Of a stretch of 64,000 bases of DNA, positions 52,149 through 61,301 are shown in pieces. This DNA is from Thermococcus siculi (lineage in GTDB: Archaea > Methanobacteriota_B > Thermococci > Thermococcales > Thermococcaceae), in assembly GCF_002214505.1 (NCBI RefSeq), contig NZ_CP015103.1, forward strand, positions 1,364,001 through 1,428,000, read 5' to 3'. Numbering within the stretch: position 1 is the stretch's first letter; each line of letters opens with the position of its first letter. The position numbers and the translations under genes were made by a program. Under the pieces are notes generated by a model, which saw only the letters and a program-made list of their open reading frames with translations, did not search any database and had not been told where the DNA came from.

Positions 52149-52598
52149 TTAGTACCTCCTGATGTACGTCTTGCTCCCCACAACCTTCCCGTTTTCAAGG
52201 CGCATGACATCTACCTGTTCAAAGCCCACCGTTTCCCTCTTGTACGCGATTAGATAATCAATGAATTCCCTAATTCCATAGCGCGTTATGGAGTCCTTGA
52301 CGTACTTCTGCTCGTAGAGGAGTATGAGCTTGTCCTTGTGCCCCGCCAGCCAGCGGTGGAGCTTCTCCCTCTCGGCCTTCGAGCGCGAGAGTGGGTTTAC
52401 TATCAGGTAGACGTCGAAGTCGTCGCTCTCAAAGGGAGAGCCTATGTAGACGTCACCGTTCACCTGGAAGGGTAGGTACTCCGCTAAAACCTTCCTTCCG
52501 CCCTTGCTCCAGGCATTGATGTATATTCTCGCGAGTCTCTTCCCGTCTCCGGTTATTAAAACGGCTCCCGAGTCGAGTTCGGCTATTTCCTTCAGCAT
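52149..52598 (-). CDS. Uncharacterised soluble protein
   Basis: 149 aa alpha/beta protein (DSGAVLITGDGKRLARIYINAW; FDVYLIVNPLSRSKAEREKL; DKLILLYEQKYVKDSITRYG). ATG 52598 has GTGAT 4 nt upstream; ATG 52604 is possible. TATA-like ATTTTAACC is near 52629-52637. No family recognised; the first strand-loop (ITGDGKRLA) resembles a nucleotide-binding loop but lacks a proper P-loop GK[ST]. Confidence 0.65.
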   Translation of the reverse strand: MLKEIAELDSGAVLITGDGKRLARIYINAWSKGGRKVLAEYLPFQVNGDVYIGSPFESDDFDVYLIVNPLSRSKAEREKLHRWLAGHKDKLILLYEQKYVKDSITRYGIREFIDYLIAYKRETVGFEQVDVMRLENGKVVGSKTYIRRY

Positions 52599-52721
52599 GG
52601 TCATCACAAAAAACTTTCACTGAGTGGTTAAAATTCTTTCCCAAATTTTCGGTTTTTAGGGAACCGCAAACTATATATTCCATCCCGGGTGTATCCTTTT
52701 GAAAACTCGTGGGGTGTTACC

Positions 52722-53951
52722 ATGAAGAAGTGGTTGAGTCTGTTTTTAATCGGCCTCTTGGCCATGAGCGTCGTGGCCAGCGGCTGTATATCCTCCAGCA
52801 AGGAGGAATCCAAAAAGGGCGCCATCGCCATCGTCTATGATGTCGGTGGTAGGGGTGACCTGAGCTTTAACGATATGGCTTACCTCGGCGCCAGTAAGGC
52901 CGCCAAGGATTTCAACCTTGACCTCGTTGAGATGCAGAGCAACAGCGAGGACGACTATGTCAAGAACCTCGAGACCCTTGCAAGCCAGAAGAAGTACCTG
53001 GTTATCATCGCCGTCGGCTTCATGATGACCGACGCCGTCAAGCAGGTCGCCAAGGAGTACCCAGACCAGAAGTTCGCGATCATCGACGGTTACATTCCCG
53101 ACATGCCCAACGTCATGAGCATCCTCTTTAAGGAGAACGAGGGTTCAGCCCTCGCCGGAGCTCTTGCGGGACTCATAGCTGCAAACGACGGCAAGGACAA
53201 GGTTGGTATCGTTCTTGGTATGGAGATACCCGTCCTCTACAAGTTCGAGGCCGGCTATCGCTTCGGTGTCAAGTGGGCTGAGGACTATTACTACAAGAAG
53301 GAGGGCAAGAACGTCACCATAGACGTCATCTACCAGTACACCGGAACCTTCAATGATGCCGCCAAGGGTAAGGCGGCCGCGAGGGCCCAGCTCGCCCAGG
53401 GTGCCTGGGTTATCTACCAGGTCGCCGGTGGAACCGGTCTTGGTGTCTTTGACGCTGTTGACGAGGTTCTCAAGTCCCAGAACAAGAAGATGGGTCCGCC
53501 GTTTGCAATCGGTGTCGACTCAGCCCAGGACTGGATCAAGCCAGGGGTCATAATAGCCAGCATGATGAAGCGCGTTGACGTCGGTGTCTACACCGCCGTT
53601 CAGGACGCCGTCAACGGTAACTTCAAGGGAGGCATAGTCGAGCTTGGCCTCAAGGAGGGCGGTGTCGGACTGAGCACCGTCGACGACGTTATGGCCATGT
53701 TCAACTCTCTGCCTGAGGACACCCAGAAGCAGAAGCTCAAGGACCTCGGATTCAACAGCAAGGACGAGCTCAAGCAGTACCTCGAGCAGACCAGGGGCCA
53801 GGTTCCTGACTGGGTCTGGGACGCCATCAAGGAACTCGAGGGCAAGATAAAGACCGGCATCATCAAGGTTCCAGCCCCGATGGACAAGGACGGCATAGAG
53901 GCAGTCAGGCAGGCTAAGACCTGGCAGGAAATGATGGAACTCGCCAAGTGA
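52722..53951 (+). CDS. BMP-family nucleoside-binding lipoprotein
   Basis: 409 aa. Lipobox VVASGC at about 17-22, then a BmpA/PnrA-type (PF02608) periplasmic-binding fold: AIVYDVGGRGDLSFNDMAY, NVMSILFKENEGSALAGALAG, VDSAQDWIKPGVIIASMMKRVD. Captures nucleosides outside the cell for the importer encoded downstream. TATATATT at 52672-52679 is the promoter. The T-rich gap after the stop may partly terminate transcription, giving excess binding protein. Confidence 0.94.
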   Translation: MKKWLSLFLIGLLAMSVVASGCISSSKEESKKGAIAIVYDVGGRGDLSFNDMAYLGASKAAKDFNLDLVEMQSNSEDDYVKNLETLASQKKYLVIIAVGFMMTDAVKQVAKEYPDQKFAIIDGYIPDMPNVMSILFKENEGSALAGALAGLIAANDGKDKVGIVLGMEIPVLYKFEAGYRFGVKWAEDYYYKKEGKNVTIDVIYQYTGTFNDAAKGKAAARAQLAQGAWVIYQVAGGTGLGVFDAVDEVLKSQNKKMGPPFAIGVDSAQDWIKPGVIIASMMKRVDVGVYTAVQDAVNGNFKGGIVELGLKEGGVGLSTVDDVMAMFNSLPEDTQKQKLKDLGFNSKDELKQYLEQTRGQVPDWVWDAIKELEGKIKTGIIKVPAPMDKDGIEAVRQAKTWQEMMELAK

Positions 53952-53995
53952 AGTCCCATTTCTTTCTTTTCTCTGTTTTCGAGCGCTTCAGGGGG
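53952..53995 (+). terminator. T-rich gap after the binding-protein gene
   Basis: CATTTCTTTCTTTTCTCTGTTTTC on the plus strand directly after the stop. Archaeal RNA polymerase terminates at such T-tracts; here it lies inside an apparent operon, consistent with partial termination. Confidence 0.4.
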
Positions 53996-54003
53996 GTGCG
54001 GCA

Positions 54004-55542
54004 ATGGAAGGAACTCCGATAATAGAGATGAAGGGAATAGTCAAGGTGTATCCCGATGGTACCAAAGCCCTCAAGGGCGTTGATCTGACCGTTAACAAAG
54101 GCGAGATTTTGGGCCTCCTCGGTGAGAACGGGGCCGGAAAAACCACGCTTATGAAGATCCTCTTCGGCATGCTCCACCCAACCTCCGGTAAAATCTTTAT
54201 CAACGGTGAGGAGGTTCGGTTTAAGAGTCCCTCCGATGCCATCGCCCACGGCATCGGTATGGTCCACCAGCACTTCACGCTCGTTGAGGTTTTCGATGCG
54301 CTCCACAACATAATCCTCGGAATGGAGGGCCATGGGGCGTTCTCAAAGATAGACGTAGATAGGGCCAGGGAAAAGCTCCAGGCCCTTATGGACGACCTGA
54401 ACTTCCAGGTGCCGCTTGACATCCCGGTTGAGGACCTTCCCGTCGGCGTTCAGCAGAGGATAGAGATCCTGAAGATGCTCTACCGCAACGTTGACGTCCT
54501 CATTCTTGACGAGCCGACGGCGGTTTTAACCCCTCTCGAAGTTGAGGAACTCTTTCGTGTTCTCAGACAGCTGAAGGCCGAGGGGAAGACTATAATCTTC
54601 ATCAGCCACAAGCTCAACGAGGTCATGGAACTGACCGACCGCGTCACGGTCATCAGGAAGGGCGAAGTAATAGGGACTGTCAACACGAGCGAGGCAACCC
54701 CGCAGCTCCTCGCCAGGATGATGGTCGGCAGGGACGTTGTTCTGAGGATAGAAAAGCCGCCGAAGGAAGCGGGTGAGCCGATACTGAAGGTGGAGAACCT
54801 CACCGTCATGGGCGACCGCGGTGAGACCGCCGTTAAGAACCTCTCCTTCGAGGTCAGGGCGGGAGAGATATTCGGTATAGCCGGCGTCGAGGGCAACGGT
54901 CAGACCGAGCTTATAGAGGCCATCTCGGGCCTCAGGAAGGTGGGCGGCGGAAAGATTTACCTGAACGGCAAAGACATAACTGGAAAAACCCCCAGGGAGT
55001 TATACGATCTGGGCATGGCCCACATCCCGGAGGACAGGACGCACATGGGCCTCATACTGGAGATGACCGTTACGGAGAACTCTGTTCTCGGTTTACACTG
55101 GCATCCGAAGTTCCAGCGCTTCAGGGGGATTATCAACTGGAACAAGGCCAGACAACACGCGCAGGCGCTCATAGAGCAGTTCGACATCTCCGCGCCGGGA
55201 ACTGAGGCTCCGGTCAAGTCCCTCAGCGGCGGCAACCAGCAGAAGCTCATCGTCGCGAGGGAGGTGAGCAAGGAGCCGGTCTTCATAATAGCCGCCCAGC
55301 CGACGCGCGGTGTTGACGTCGCATCGACCGAGTACATAAGGAACTACCTCGTCAAACTGAGGAACGAGGGCAAGGCCGTCCTCCTGGTTTCGGCCGACCT
55401 CGATGAAGTGATCCAGCTCAGCGACAGGATGGGAATAATCTACGAGGGCGAGTTCATGGGCGTTGTGAAACCCGAGGAAGTTACCACCGAAGAGATAGGA
55501 ATGATGATGGGAGGTATCCGCTATGAAGAGATCAGGAAGTGA
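54004..55542 (+). CDS. Nucleoside ABC transporter ATP-binding protein (double ATPase)
   Basis: 512 aa with two ABC modules. The first has a canonical Walker A (LGENGAGKTTL, about 39-49) and Walker B (VLILDEPT). The second (about 262-505) has a Walker A replaced by GVEGNGQTEL and the signature SLSGGNQQK, typical of RbsA/YufO-type ATPases. Powers the two permeases downstream; overlaps the first by 20 nt. Confidence 0.94.
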   Translation: MEGTPIIEMKGIVKVYPDGTKALKGVDLTVNKGEILGLLGENGAGKTTLMKILFGMLHPTSGKIFINGEEVRFKSPSDAIAHGIGMVHQHFTLVEVFDALHNIILGMEGHGAFSKIDVDRAREKLQALMDDLNFQVPLDIPVEDLPVGVQQRIEILKMLYRNVDVLILDEPTAVLTPLEVEELFRVLRQLKAEGKTIIFISHKLNEVMELTDRVTVIRKGEVIGTVNTSEATPQLLARMMVGRDVVLRIEKPPKEAGEPILKVENLTVMGDRGETAVKNLSFEVRAGEIFGIAGVEGNGQTELIEAISGLRKVGGGKIYLNGKDITGKTPRELYDLGMAHIPEDRTHMGLILEMTVTENSVLGLHWHPKFQRFRGIINWNKARQHAQALIEQFDISAPGTEAPVKSLSGGNQQKLIVAREVSKEPVFIIAAQPTRGVDVASTEYIRNYLVKLRNEGKAVLLVSADLDEVIQLSDRMGIIYEGEFMGVVKPEEVTTEEIGMMMGGIRYEEIRK

Positions 55543-56575
55543 CCTGCTTGGAACAATAAACGTCAAGCCCTTCATAGAGAGCCTCATAGCGATACTCGTC
55601 GGCTTCATCATAGGTGCGATAGTGCTGATAGCCTTCGGCTACAACCCCTTCGAAGCATACTACTGGCTCTTCGTCGGGGCGCTGGGTTCCACGAGGGGCA
55701 TAGCCTCGACCCTCAAGTACGCCACACCGATAATGCTGACCGCGCTGACTTTCGCCATAGGCACAAGGACGGGCATATTCAACATTGGTGCTGAAGGCTC
55801 GTTCTACTTCGGTGCCATAGCCGCGGTCATATTCACCAACGTCTGGGCCAACATGTGGTTCGGCCTCGCGATGGGCATGCTCCTCGGTGCCCTCTGGGCC
55901 CTTCCGGCGGCGACCCTGAAGGTCTACCGCGGCGTTCACGAGGTCATCTCCACCATCATGCTCAACTGGATCGGCTGGTTCTTCGTCCTCTGGCTCATTG
56001 TCGGACCCTACGCCAACCCCAGTGACCCCAACAAGACCATAAGGATTCCCGAGGCCGCTAGACTCCCCGAAATAGGTTACGGCCTCTCGATAGCGATAAT
56101 CATAGCGGTGATAGCGGCAATCCTAACCTACTTCCTGCTCTGGCACACCACCATGGGATTCGGCATGCGCGCCAGCGGCATCAACCAGAAGGCCGCCCGC
56201 TACGCCGGAATGAACCCCAAGATGGCCGTCATGTGGTCCTTCCTCATCGGTGGCCTGCTGAGCGGCCTTGGAGGAGCCATGAAGATCATGGGCGAGGGTC
56301 CGACCTACGCGATAAGCCAGGGAGGGGCGAACATTTACGGCTTCGGTTTCGATGGTATCGGCGTTGCCCTCGTCGGAAGGAACCATCCCCTCGGTATAAT
56401 CCTCTCGGCGCTGTTCTTTGGGATGCTCCGCGCCGGGACGGCCCTGATGCAGGCCGAGGCCCAGGTACCCCTTGAAATCATCAAGGTCATCCAGGGAATC
56501 ATCGTCATAACAGTCGCGATTCCGGGCCTCTACGACCTCGTTAAGAAAGCGCTCCACAGGGGGGCTGCCGCATGA
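55523..56575 (+). CDS. Nucleoside ABC transporter permease 1
   Basis: 350 aa, about ten hydrophobic helices, BPD_transp_2 family (YufP/NupP-like): LGSTRGIASTLKYATPIMLTAL, FNIGAEGSFYFGAIAAV, GMRASGINQKAARYAGMNPK. ATG lies inside the ATPase gene; its stop overlaps the second permease start (ATGA). Confidence 0.93.
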   Translation: MKRSGSDLLGTINVKPFIESLIAILVGFIIGAIVLIAFGYNPFEAYYWLFVGALGSTRGIASTLKYATPIMLTALTFAIGTRTGIFNIGAEGSFYFGAIAAVIFTNVWANMWFGLAMGMLLGALWALPAATLKVYRGVHEVISTIMLNWIGWFFVLWLIVGPYANPSDPNKTIRIPEAARLPEIGYGLSIAIIIAVIAAILTYFLLWHTTMGFGMRASGINQKAARYAGMNPKMAVMWSFLIGGLLSGLGGAMKIMGEGPTYAISQGGANIYGFGFDGIGVALVGRNHPLGIILSALFFGMLRAGTALMQAEAQVPLEIIKVIQGIIVITVAIPGLYDLVKKALHRGAAA

Positions 56576-57465
56576 ACGTGGGCGACGTGATTACCATACT
56601 CATTACCTCCGTAATGGCAATGGTGCCCATAGTCCTGACCAGCGTTGGGGCGGCATGGAGCGAGAGAGCGGGCGTGGTGAGCATAGGCTACGAAGGAGTT
56701 CTCCTCATGAGCGCCTTCTTCGGGGCGATATTCGCAGAGCTGGCTGGCAGCGCAACGGTCGGCCTAATCGGGGGAATCATAGTCGGCGTCCTCCTGGGAA
56801 TGCTCCACGGTGCGCTGACAGTCTACCTCAAGGGCGACCACGTCATACCGGGCATAGGCATCAACCTCCTTGCTATGGGCGTCGTCCCCTTCGGCATCCT
56901 CGCCTACTGGGGAACCGCTGGCCAGCACCAGCTCCCCCACGACGCAGTGCTGTGGCACTGGAAGACTCCCTACGGCGAAATAAGCCCGATGGTGATTGTT
57001 ACCATACTGGTGGCCGTGGTGACCTGGTGGGTGCTCTTCAAGACTCCGCTTGGCCTTCGCGTCCGCTCCGTCGGTGAGAACCCTGAGGCGGCCGACGCCC
57101 TCGGTATAAACGTCGAGAAGTACCGGTTCTGGTCGACGGTCTACGGCCACGCTTTAGCCGGCCTCGGCGGGGCTTACATGAGCGTCGACTGGCTCGGACT
57201 GGTGCACAAGACGATGTCCGGCGGTAGGGGCTTCATAGCACTCGCCAACATGGTCTTCAGCGGCTGGAACCCGCTGGTCTCGCTCATCGGCGGCTGGCTC
57301 TTCGGATTCTTCGAGGCCCTGGCGACGTGGCTCGCACCGAAGCACATAATTCCGGGGCAGTTCATACTGATGCTGCCCTACATAATGACCCTCATCATCG
57401 TCGCAGGAATTATCGGAAAGGCCAGGCCGCCGAAGTGGGACGGAAGACCCTACAAGAGGGAGTGA
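56572..57465 (+). CDS. Nucleoside ABC transporter permease 2
   Basis: 297 aa, about eight helices, BPD_transp_2 family (YufQ/NupQ-like): AWSERAGVVSIGYEGVLLMS, GLRVRSVGENPEAADALGIN, GGRGFIALANMVFSGWNPL. With the preceding three genes it makes a complete uptake system for purine/pyrimidine nucleosides (riboflavin is an alternative for this subfamily). Confidence 0.93.
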   Translation: MNVGDVITILITSVMAMVPIVLTSVGAAWSERAGVVSIGYEGVLLMSAFFGAIFAELAGSATVGLIGGIIVGVLLGMLHGALTVYLKGDHVIPGIGINLLAMGVVPFGILAYWGTAGQHQLPHDAVLWHWKTPYGEISPMVIVTILVAVVTWWVLFKTPLGLRVRSVGENPEAADALGINVEKYRFWSTVYGHALAGLGGAYMSVDWLGLVHKTMSGGRGFIALANMVFSGWNPLVSLIGGWLFGFFEALATWLAPKHIIPGQFILMLPYIMTLIIVAGIIGKARPPKWDGRPYKRE

Positions 57466-57527
57466 ACCCTCTTCTCCTTTTTGTGTTTGTTTGTGTTTGG
57501 AAAGTTAGAAAAGCTAAGGGAAACCGC
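57466..57527. terminator. T-rich convergent terminator region
   Basis: Between two convergent genes: CTCCTTTTTGTGTTTGTTTGTGTTTGG on the plus strand ends the nucleoside operon by repeated T-tracts. No stem-loop needed in archaea. Confidence 0.5.
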
Positions 57528-58511
57528 TCACTTCTTCAGTATCACGCCGAGGGCCGTGCCGAGGACGATCCCCGCGACGAGGGACACCAGGACATACCGG
57601 GTCACGTCAGTTCTCGCCCCAGGTTCCTCTGGAGGCGTACTCCCCTGAAGGGCCTTGACAATGGCCGCGCTGTTCTCTATGAGAGTCTCGGTGTACGGCC
57701 TTCCGCTCCAGAATACGGTTATCGCCGCGAGGGGTTTTCCGCTCTTCGAGGCAAGCTCCTTGGCGGCGTTCCTCAGCTGTTCCGGGCTGTCAATCCCGTA
57801 AACTATTAGGTCAACCTCCTCCGCCGTGGGAACCAGCTCATCAACCCCGATTGCCGGAACCTCCTCCTCGGGCTTTATTGAGGCGACCGCCTTTATGCCC
57901 AGCCATTCGATCGCGTACTGGTCCGGGGGCATCTGGATCACCGCTGTGAGGTTCTCGCTTACGAGGGCACGGTAGGCGCTCACTATCGCATTCACCCTCT
58001 CCTCAAAGCTCCGATACTCCCGGGCATAAATACTGGCCCTCGTGGGGTCGGCGTCCTCAAGGGCCCCCTCAGTTGCCTTCGCTATCGCCAGCGCGTTGGT
58101 TGGATCGAGCCAGACGCCGTGGGGGTTGTCCTTGCCGTTGTACCAGTGCTCCTTCAGATAGCGGAAGCCCTCGCGTTTGTAGTCGTCGAGGAAGAGCACC
58201 TCGCCGATTATGGTTCCCTCCTCCTTCAGCTCCCCTATCCTCTTCTCGACAGGCAAATGACCGCCGGTGGTGACTATCACGTCCGCCTTCTTCAGTAGCT
58301 CTATCTGGCTCGCGGTCAGCTGGTACTCGTGGGGGTCGGCGCCGGGGGGTATTATGTAGACCACATCGACCGAATCCCCGAAGGCGTCCCTGACTATCCC
58401 CGCGAGCGGCGCTATGGTGGTAACAACCAGCGGTTTCTCGCCCGATGCCTGGACAAGTGGAATGAGCGTTCCGATGATAATCACGGCAACGATAAGCCCC
58501 GCCCACCTCAT
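57528..58511 (-). CDS. ZnuA/TroA-type metal-binding protein with C-terminal anchor
   Basis: 327 aa. Signal peptide (about 1-22), TroA-fold binding protein (PF01297): LVVTTIAPLAGIVRDAFGD, IIPPGADPHEYQLTASQIEL (His ligand), NPHGVWLDPTNAL (second His) and acidic helix backbone. A C-terminal membrane helix (about 303-322) ends in KK, so it is anchored by a helix rather than a lipid. No ABC permease or ATPase adjoins. SD GGTGG precedes ATG 58511. Confidence 0.88.
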   Translation of the reverse strand: MRWAGLIVAVIIIGTLIPLVQASGEKPLVVTTIAPLAGIVRDAFGDSVDVVYIIPPGADPHEYQLTASQIELLKKADVIVTTGGHLPVEKRIGELKEEGTIIGEVLFLDDYKREGFRYLKEHWYNGKDNPHGVWLDPTNALAIAKATEGALEDADPTRASIYAREYRSFEERVNAIVSAYRALVSENLTAVIQMPPDQYAIEWLGIKAVASIKPEEEVPAIGVDELVPTAEEVDLIVYGIDSPEQLRNAAKELASKSGKPLAAITVFWSGRPYTETLIENSAAIVKALQGSTPPEEPGARTDVTRYVLVSLVAGIVLGTALGVILKK

Positions 58512-58602
58512 TTTCGGCCACCCGAATTCTCTCTCTTGAAGGAACTTTAAAAGCTGTCGATGTGGGGGGAAGAAAGCGGAAGAAATGAAGCTTGGTTTGA
58601 CT

Positions 58603-58938
58603 TCAATCGCCGGTCCCTTCCTGAGGGATGCCGTCCGCCTCTGTTTTCTGCCCCTCTTTCCCGTTTTCGTTGCTCTTTATGTGGGGCTTTCCGATGGCTA
58701 TCGTGAAGCCCTTGAAGCTGTCATCCTTCCTGTTGAACTCTATCGCGAGAGGAAGGCCGTAGTCCTCGCTGAACACTATCCTGACGATTCTGGCGCGCGA
58801 ATGGTCGTTTAGGTAGTCCTCTTTGAGGCCCTCGTAGTTGTCGAGAACCTCGTTGATGCTCTCGCTGTGCATCTCGTAGATTTCATTCGCGTAGACGCTG
58901 TGGTTCTTGATTTCCTCGACCTTCTTCTCCCTGTCCAA
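58603..58938 (-). CDS. Small uncharacterised protein
   Basis: 111 aa, charged, mixed helix and strand (ESINEVLDNYEGLKEDYL; ARIVRIVFSEDYGLPLAIEF; KGFTIAIGKPH) with a disordered acidic tail. TTG start with GGGAGTGG about 5 nt upstream. Lies 12 nt after the phosphoribosyltransferase on the same strand, so probably co-transcribed. No family recognised. Confidence 0.65.
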   Translation of the reverse strand: MDREKKVEEIKNHSVYANEIYEMHSESINEVLDNYEGLKEDYLNDHSRARIVRIVFSEDYGLPLAIEFNRKDDSFKGFTIAIGKPHIKSNENGKEGQKTEADGIPQEGTGD

Positions 58939-58950
58939 GGTACCACTCCC

Positions 58951-59598
58951 TCAGGCTTTGCGCCAGGCTCCTTCCCGGAACTTAAAAACCTTCCTGCGCT
59001 CGGCCATGCGGAGGGCTTCCTCCAGCTTGCCTTTGGGAACCTCCATGCCGTGTAGCTCCCTGAACAGCTCGACTATTTCATCGGTGGTTAGGGATTCCCT
59101 CTCCTCGAAGAGGTTGTTGACGAGGTTTATCATGTCCTCAACGAAGTTCCATGGGAAGACTATCCAGGCCCAGTCTATCTCCTCGCCGTAGAAGTCTGGC
59201 TTGAAGCGCGAGCCGCGGATGGTTAAAAGCGTGGCGACCCTTATCTCGGCCGGGTTCTGTCCCTCCACGTAGTTCTTGGCGAGCGTCAGGCTCTCGCCCG
59301 TGTCGCTGATGTCATCAACGATGAGAACCTTCTTGCCCTCGAGGTTGTAGTTGCTGCCGTACTTCAGCTTTGCCTTCCCGTCCGGGGTCGCTGTGACGCC
59401 CCAGTGCTCGACCTTGAGGCTGACGAGGTCCTTGACACCGAGGTAGTCGCAGTAGAGCCTTGCAGCAACCCAGCCGCCCCTCGCGAGGCCGACCACAACG
59501 TCGGGCATCCAGCCGTCCTCGAGTATCTTCCAGGCGCCTTCCTTGGCCCACTTCTCTATGTCGTCCCAAGAAGCCAGATAAGCCGGAAACTTCTTCAT
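58951..59598 (-). CDS. Phosphoribosyltransferase (xanthine/guanine type)
   Basis: 215 aa type I PRTase: PRPP motif KVLIVDDISDTGESLTLA (about 88-105), VVGLARGGWVAARLYCDYLG near the N-terminus, and the hood FVEDMINLVNNL. A C-terminal extension (about 165-215) looks like a small winged helix (TTDEIVELFRELHGMEVP). Salvages purine bases to nucleotides. Fits functionally with the nearby nucleoside importer. Confidence 0.88.
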   Translation of the reverse strand: MKKFPAYLASWDDIEKWAKEGAWKILEDGWMPDVVVGLARGGWVAARLYCDYLGVKDLVSLKVEHWGVTATPDGKAKLKYGSNYNLEGKKVLIVDDISDTGESLTLAKNYVEGQNPAEIRVATLLTIRGSRFKPDFYGEEIDWAWIVFPWNFVEDMINLVNNLFEERESLTTDEIVELFRELHGMEVPKGKLEEALRMAERRKVFKFREGAWRKA

Positions 59599-59693
59599 TG
59601 GATTTCCCTTAATTGAGCGGACGGGAGGTTATATTTAAGCGTTTTGCTTCGGATTTTGACGGGAATTTGGCAAAGGTAAAAGGAAAATTTACG

Positions 59694-61124
59694 TCAAACC
59701 CTAACCCTCTTCCACACAGTACCCTGCGGCGTGTCTTCTAGCTGGATTCCGAGGTTTCTAAGCTCGGCCCTTATCTTATCCGCCAGGTCGAACTTCCTCT
59801 CCTTCCTGAGCTGGGCGCGGATGTCGATGAGGAGCTTTATCAGAGCCTCCTCCTCTCCGGCCTTCTGCTCCCTGAAGTAGTCCTCGAAGATGCCGAAGAC
59901 CTCGCCGACAACCTTGAAGAACTCCCAGGCCTTCCTCAGGATGCTCTCCTTCGGCCTCTCGACGGCGGTGAGGTAGCGGTTAACCGCATTGGAGGCCTCA
60001 AAGACGGCCTTCATGGCTTCGGCCGTGTTGAAGTCGTCGTCCATAGCCTCATAGAACTTCTCCCTCGCGTTTCTGATGGCCTCGTAGGCCTCGAACTCCT
60101 CCTTGCCCCACTTGAAGGATATCTCCGCCCTCTCCATGGCCACACGGATGTTCTCGAGGGTGTTGTAGAGCCTCTCAAGGTTGTTCTTCGCGTGCTCTAT
60201 GCCCTCCTCCGTGTAGTCGAGCGGAGAGCGGTAGTGCCTCTGGAGGACGAAGAGCCTTATCACCTCAGGGTCGTAGCGCTCCAGCGCTTCCCTGATCGTC
60301 ACGAAGTTACCGAGGCTCTTGCTCATCTTCTCGCCGTTGACCATGAGGAAGCCCGTGTGCATCCAGTAGCGCACCCACTCGTGGCCGGTGCAGGCTTCAG
60401 TCTGGGCTATCTCATTCTCGTGGTGCGGGAATATGAGATCGTTTCCTCCGCCGTGGATGTCGAAGCTCTCGCCGAGGTACTTGGTGCTCATCGTGGAGCA
60501 CTCGATGTGCCAGCCCGGCCTTCCCTCGCCCCAGGGGCTTTCCCATTTGGGTTCACCCGGCTTGGCCTTCTTCCAGAGGGCGAAATCCTCCGGATTCTTC
60601 TTGCCCTCCCCGGGTTCAACGCGCGCTCCCTTAACGAGGTCGTCGAGCTTTATCTTGCTCAGCTTTCCGTAGTCCTTGAACTTCCTGACCTCAAAGTAGA
60701 CCCCGTCGCTACCCTCGTAGGCGTAGCCCTTCTCCTGGAGCTTCCTCACGAAGTCTATGATGTCCTCCATGTGTTCGGTAACGCGCGGGTAAATGTCGGC
60801 CGGCTTGACCTTCAGGGCGGCCATATCCTCAAGGAAGTACCTCAGGAACCTCTCGGCCAGCTCCTTCGGGTCCTCGCCGGTCTCATTAGCGCGCTTGATG
60901 ATTTTATCATCTATGTCCGTGAAGTTCATGACCATGAGAACCGTGTAGCCCTTGTGCTCGAGGTAGCGCCTTATCACGTCGAATGCGATGTAGGTTCTTG
61001 CGTGACCGATGTGGGTGTAATCGTAAACCGTCGGCCCGCAGACATACATCCTGACCTCGCCCTCTCTCAACGGCTTGAACTCCTCCTTTTGCCTCGTCAG
61101 GGTGTTGTATATCCTTATGGCCAT
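59694..61124 (-). CDS. cysS: Cysteinyl-tRNA synthetase
   Basis: 476 aa class I enzyme. [20 protein letters not shown] gives the zinc cysteine and HIGH motif; [15 protein letters not shown] and [13 protein letters not shown] the other zinc ligands; [11 protein letters not shown] the KMSKS loop. Thermococcales thus charge tRNA-Cys directly. A very long open frame antisense to this gene (plus strand from 60192) is an artefact of codon bias. Confidence 0.97.
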   Translation of the reverse strand: MAIRIYNTLTRQKEEFKPLREGEVRMYVCGPTVYDYTHIGHARTYIAFDVIRRYLEHKGYTVLMVMNFTDIDDKIIKRANETGEDPKELAERFLRYFLEDMAALKVKPADIYPRVTEHMEDIIDFVRKLQEKGYAYEGSDGVYFEVRKFKDYGKLSKIKLDDLVKGARVEPGEGKKNPEDFALWKKAKPGEPKWESPWGEGRPGWHIECSTMSTKYLGESFDIHGGGNDLIFPHHENEIAQTEACTGHEWVRYWMHTGFLMVNGEKMSKSLGNFVTIREALERYDPEVIRLFVLQRHYRSPLDYTEEGIEHAKNNLERLYNTLENIRVAMERAEISFKWGKEEFEAYEAIRNAREKFYEAMDDDFNTAEAMKAVFEASNAVNRYLTAVERPKESILRKAWEFFKVVGEVFGIFEDYFREQKAGEEEALIKLLIDIRAQLRKERKFDLADKIRAELRNLGIQLEDTPQGTVWKRVRV

Positions 61125-61301
61125 CTCCTCACCACCGGGGGAACTTCGGGGGGTTCTTTTATTAGGTTATCGCCGTCGTTTTGGCCAGATTTGTGTACGG
61201 CGGCCTTCATCCCTAATGTCCCACGTGGTCGTTTCCGCCCCCGGCAAAAGCTTAAAAAGCAACTCCCTCAATCCGGGGTAGAGCAGGAAAAGGAGGTTAC
61301 G

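Noticed and set aside
60192-61301. Very long plus-strand open frame extending the FKBP gene upstream to 60192
   Set aside because: It is antisense to cysS, has no Shine-Dalgarno or family match before 61302, and reflects codon bias. The FKBP ATG has AGGAGGT just upstream.
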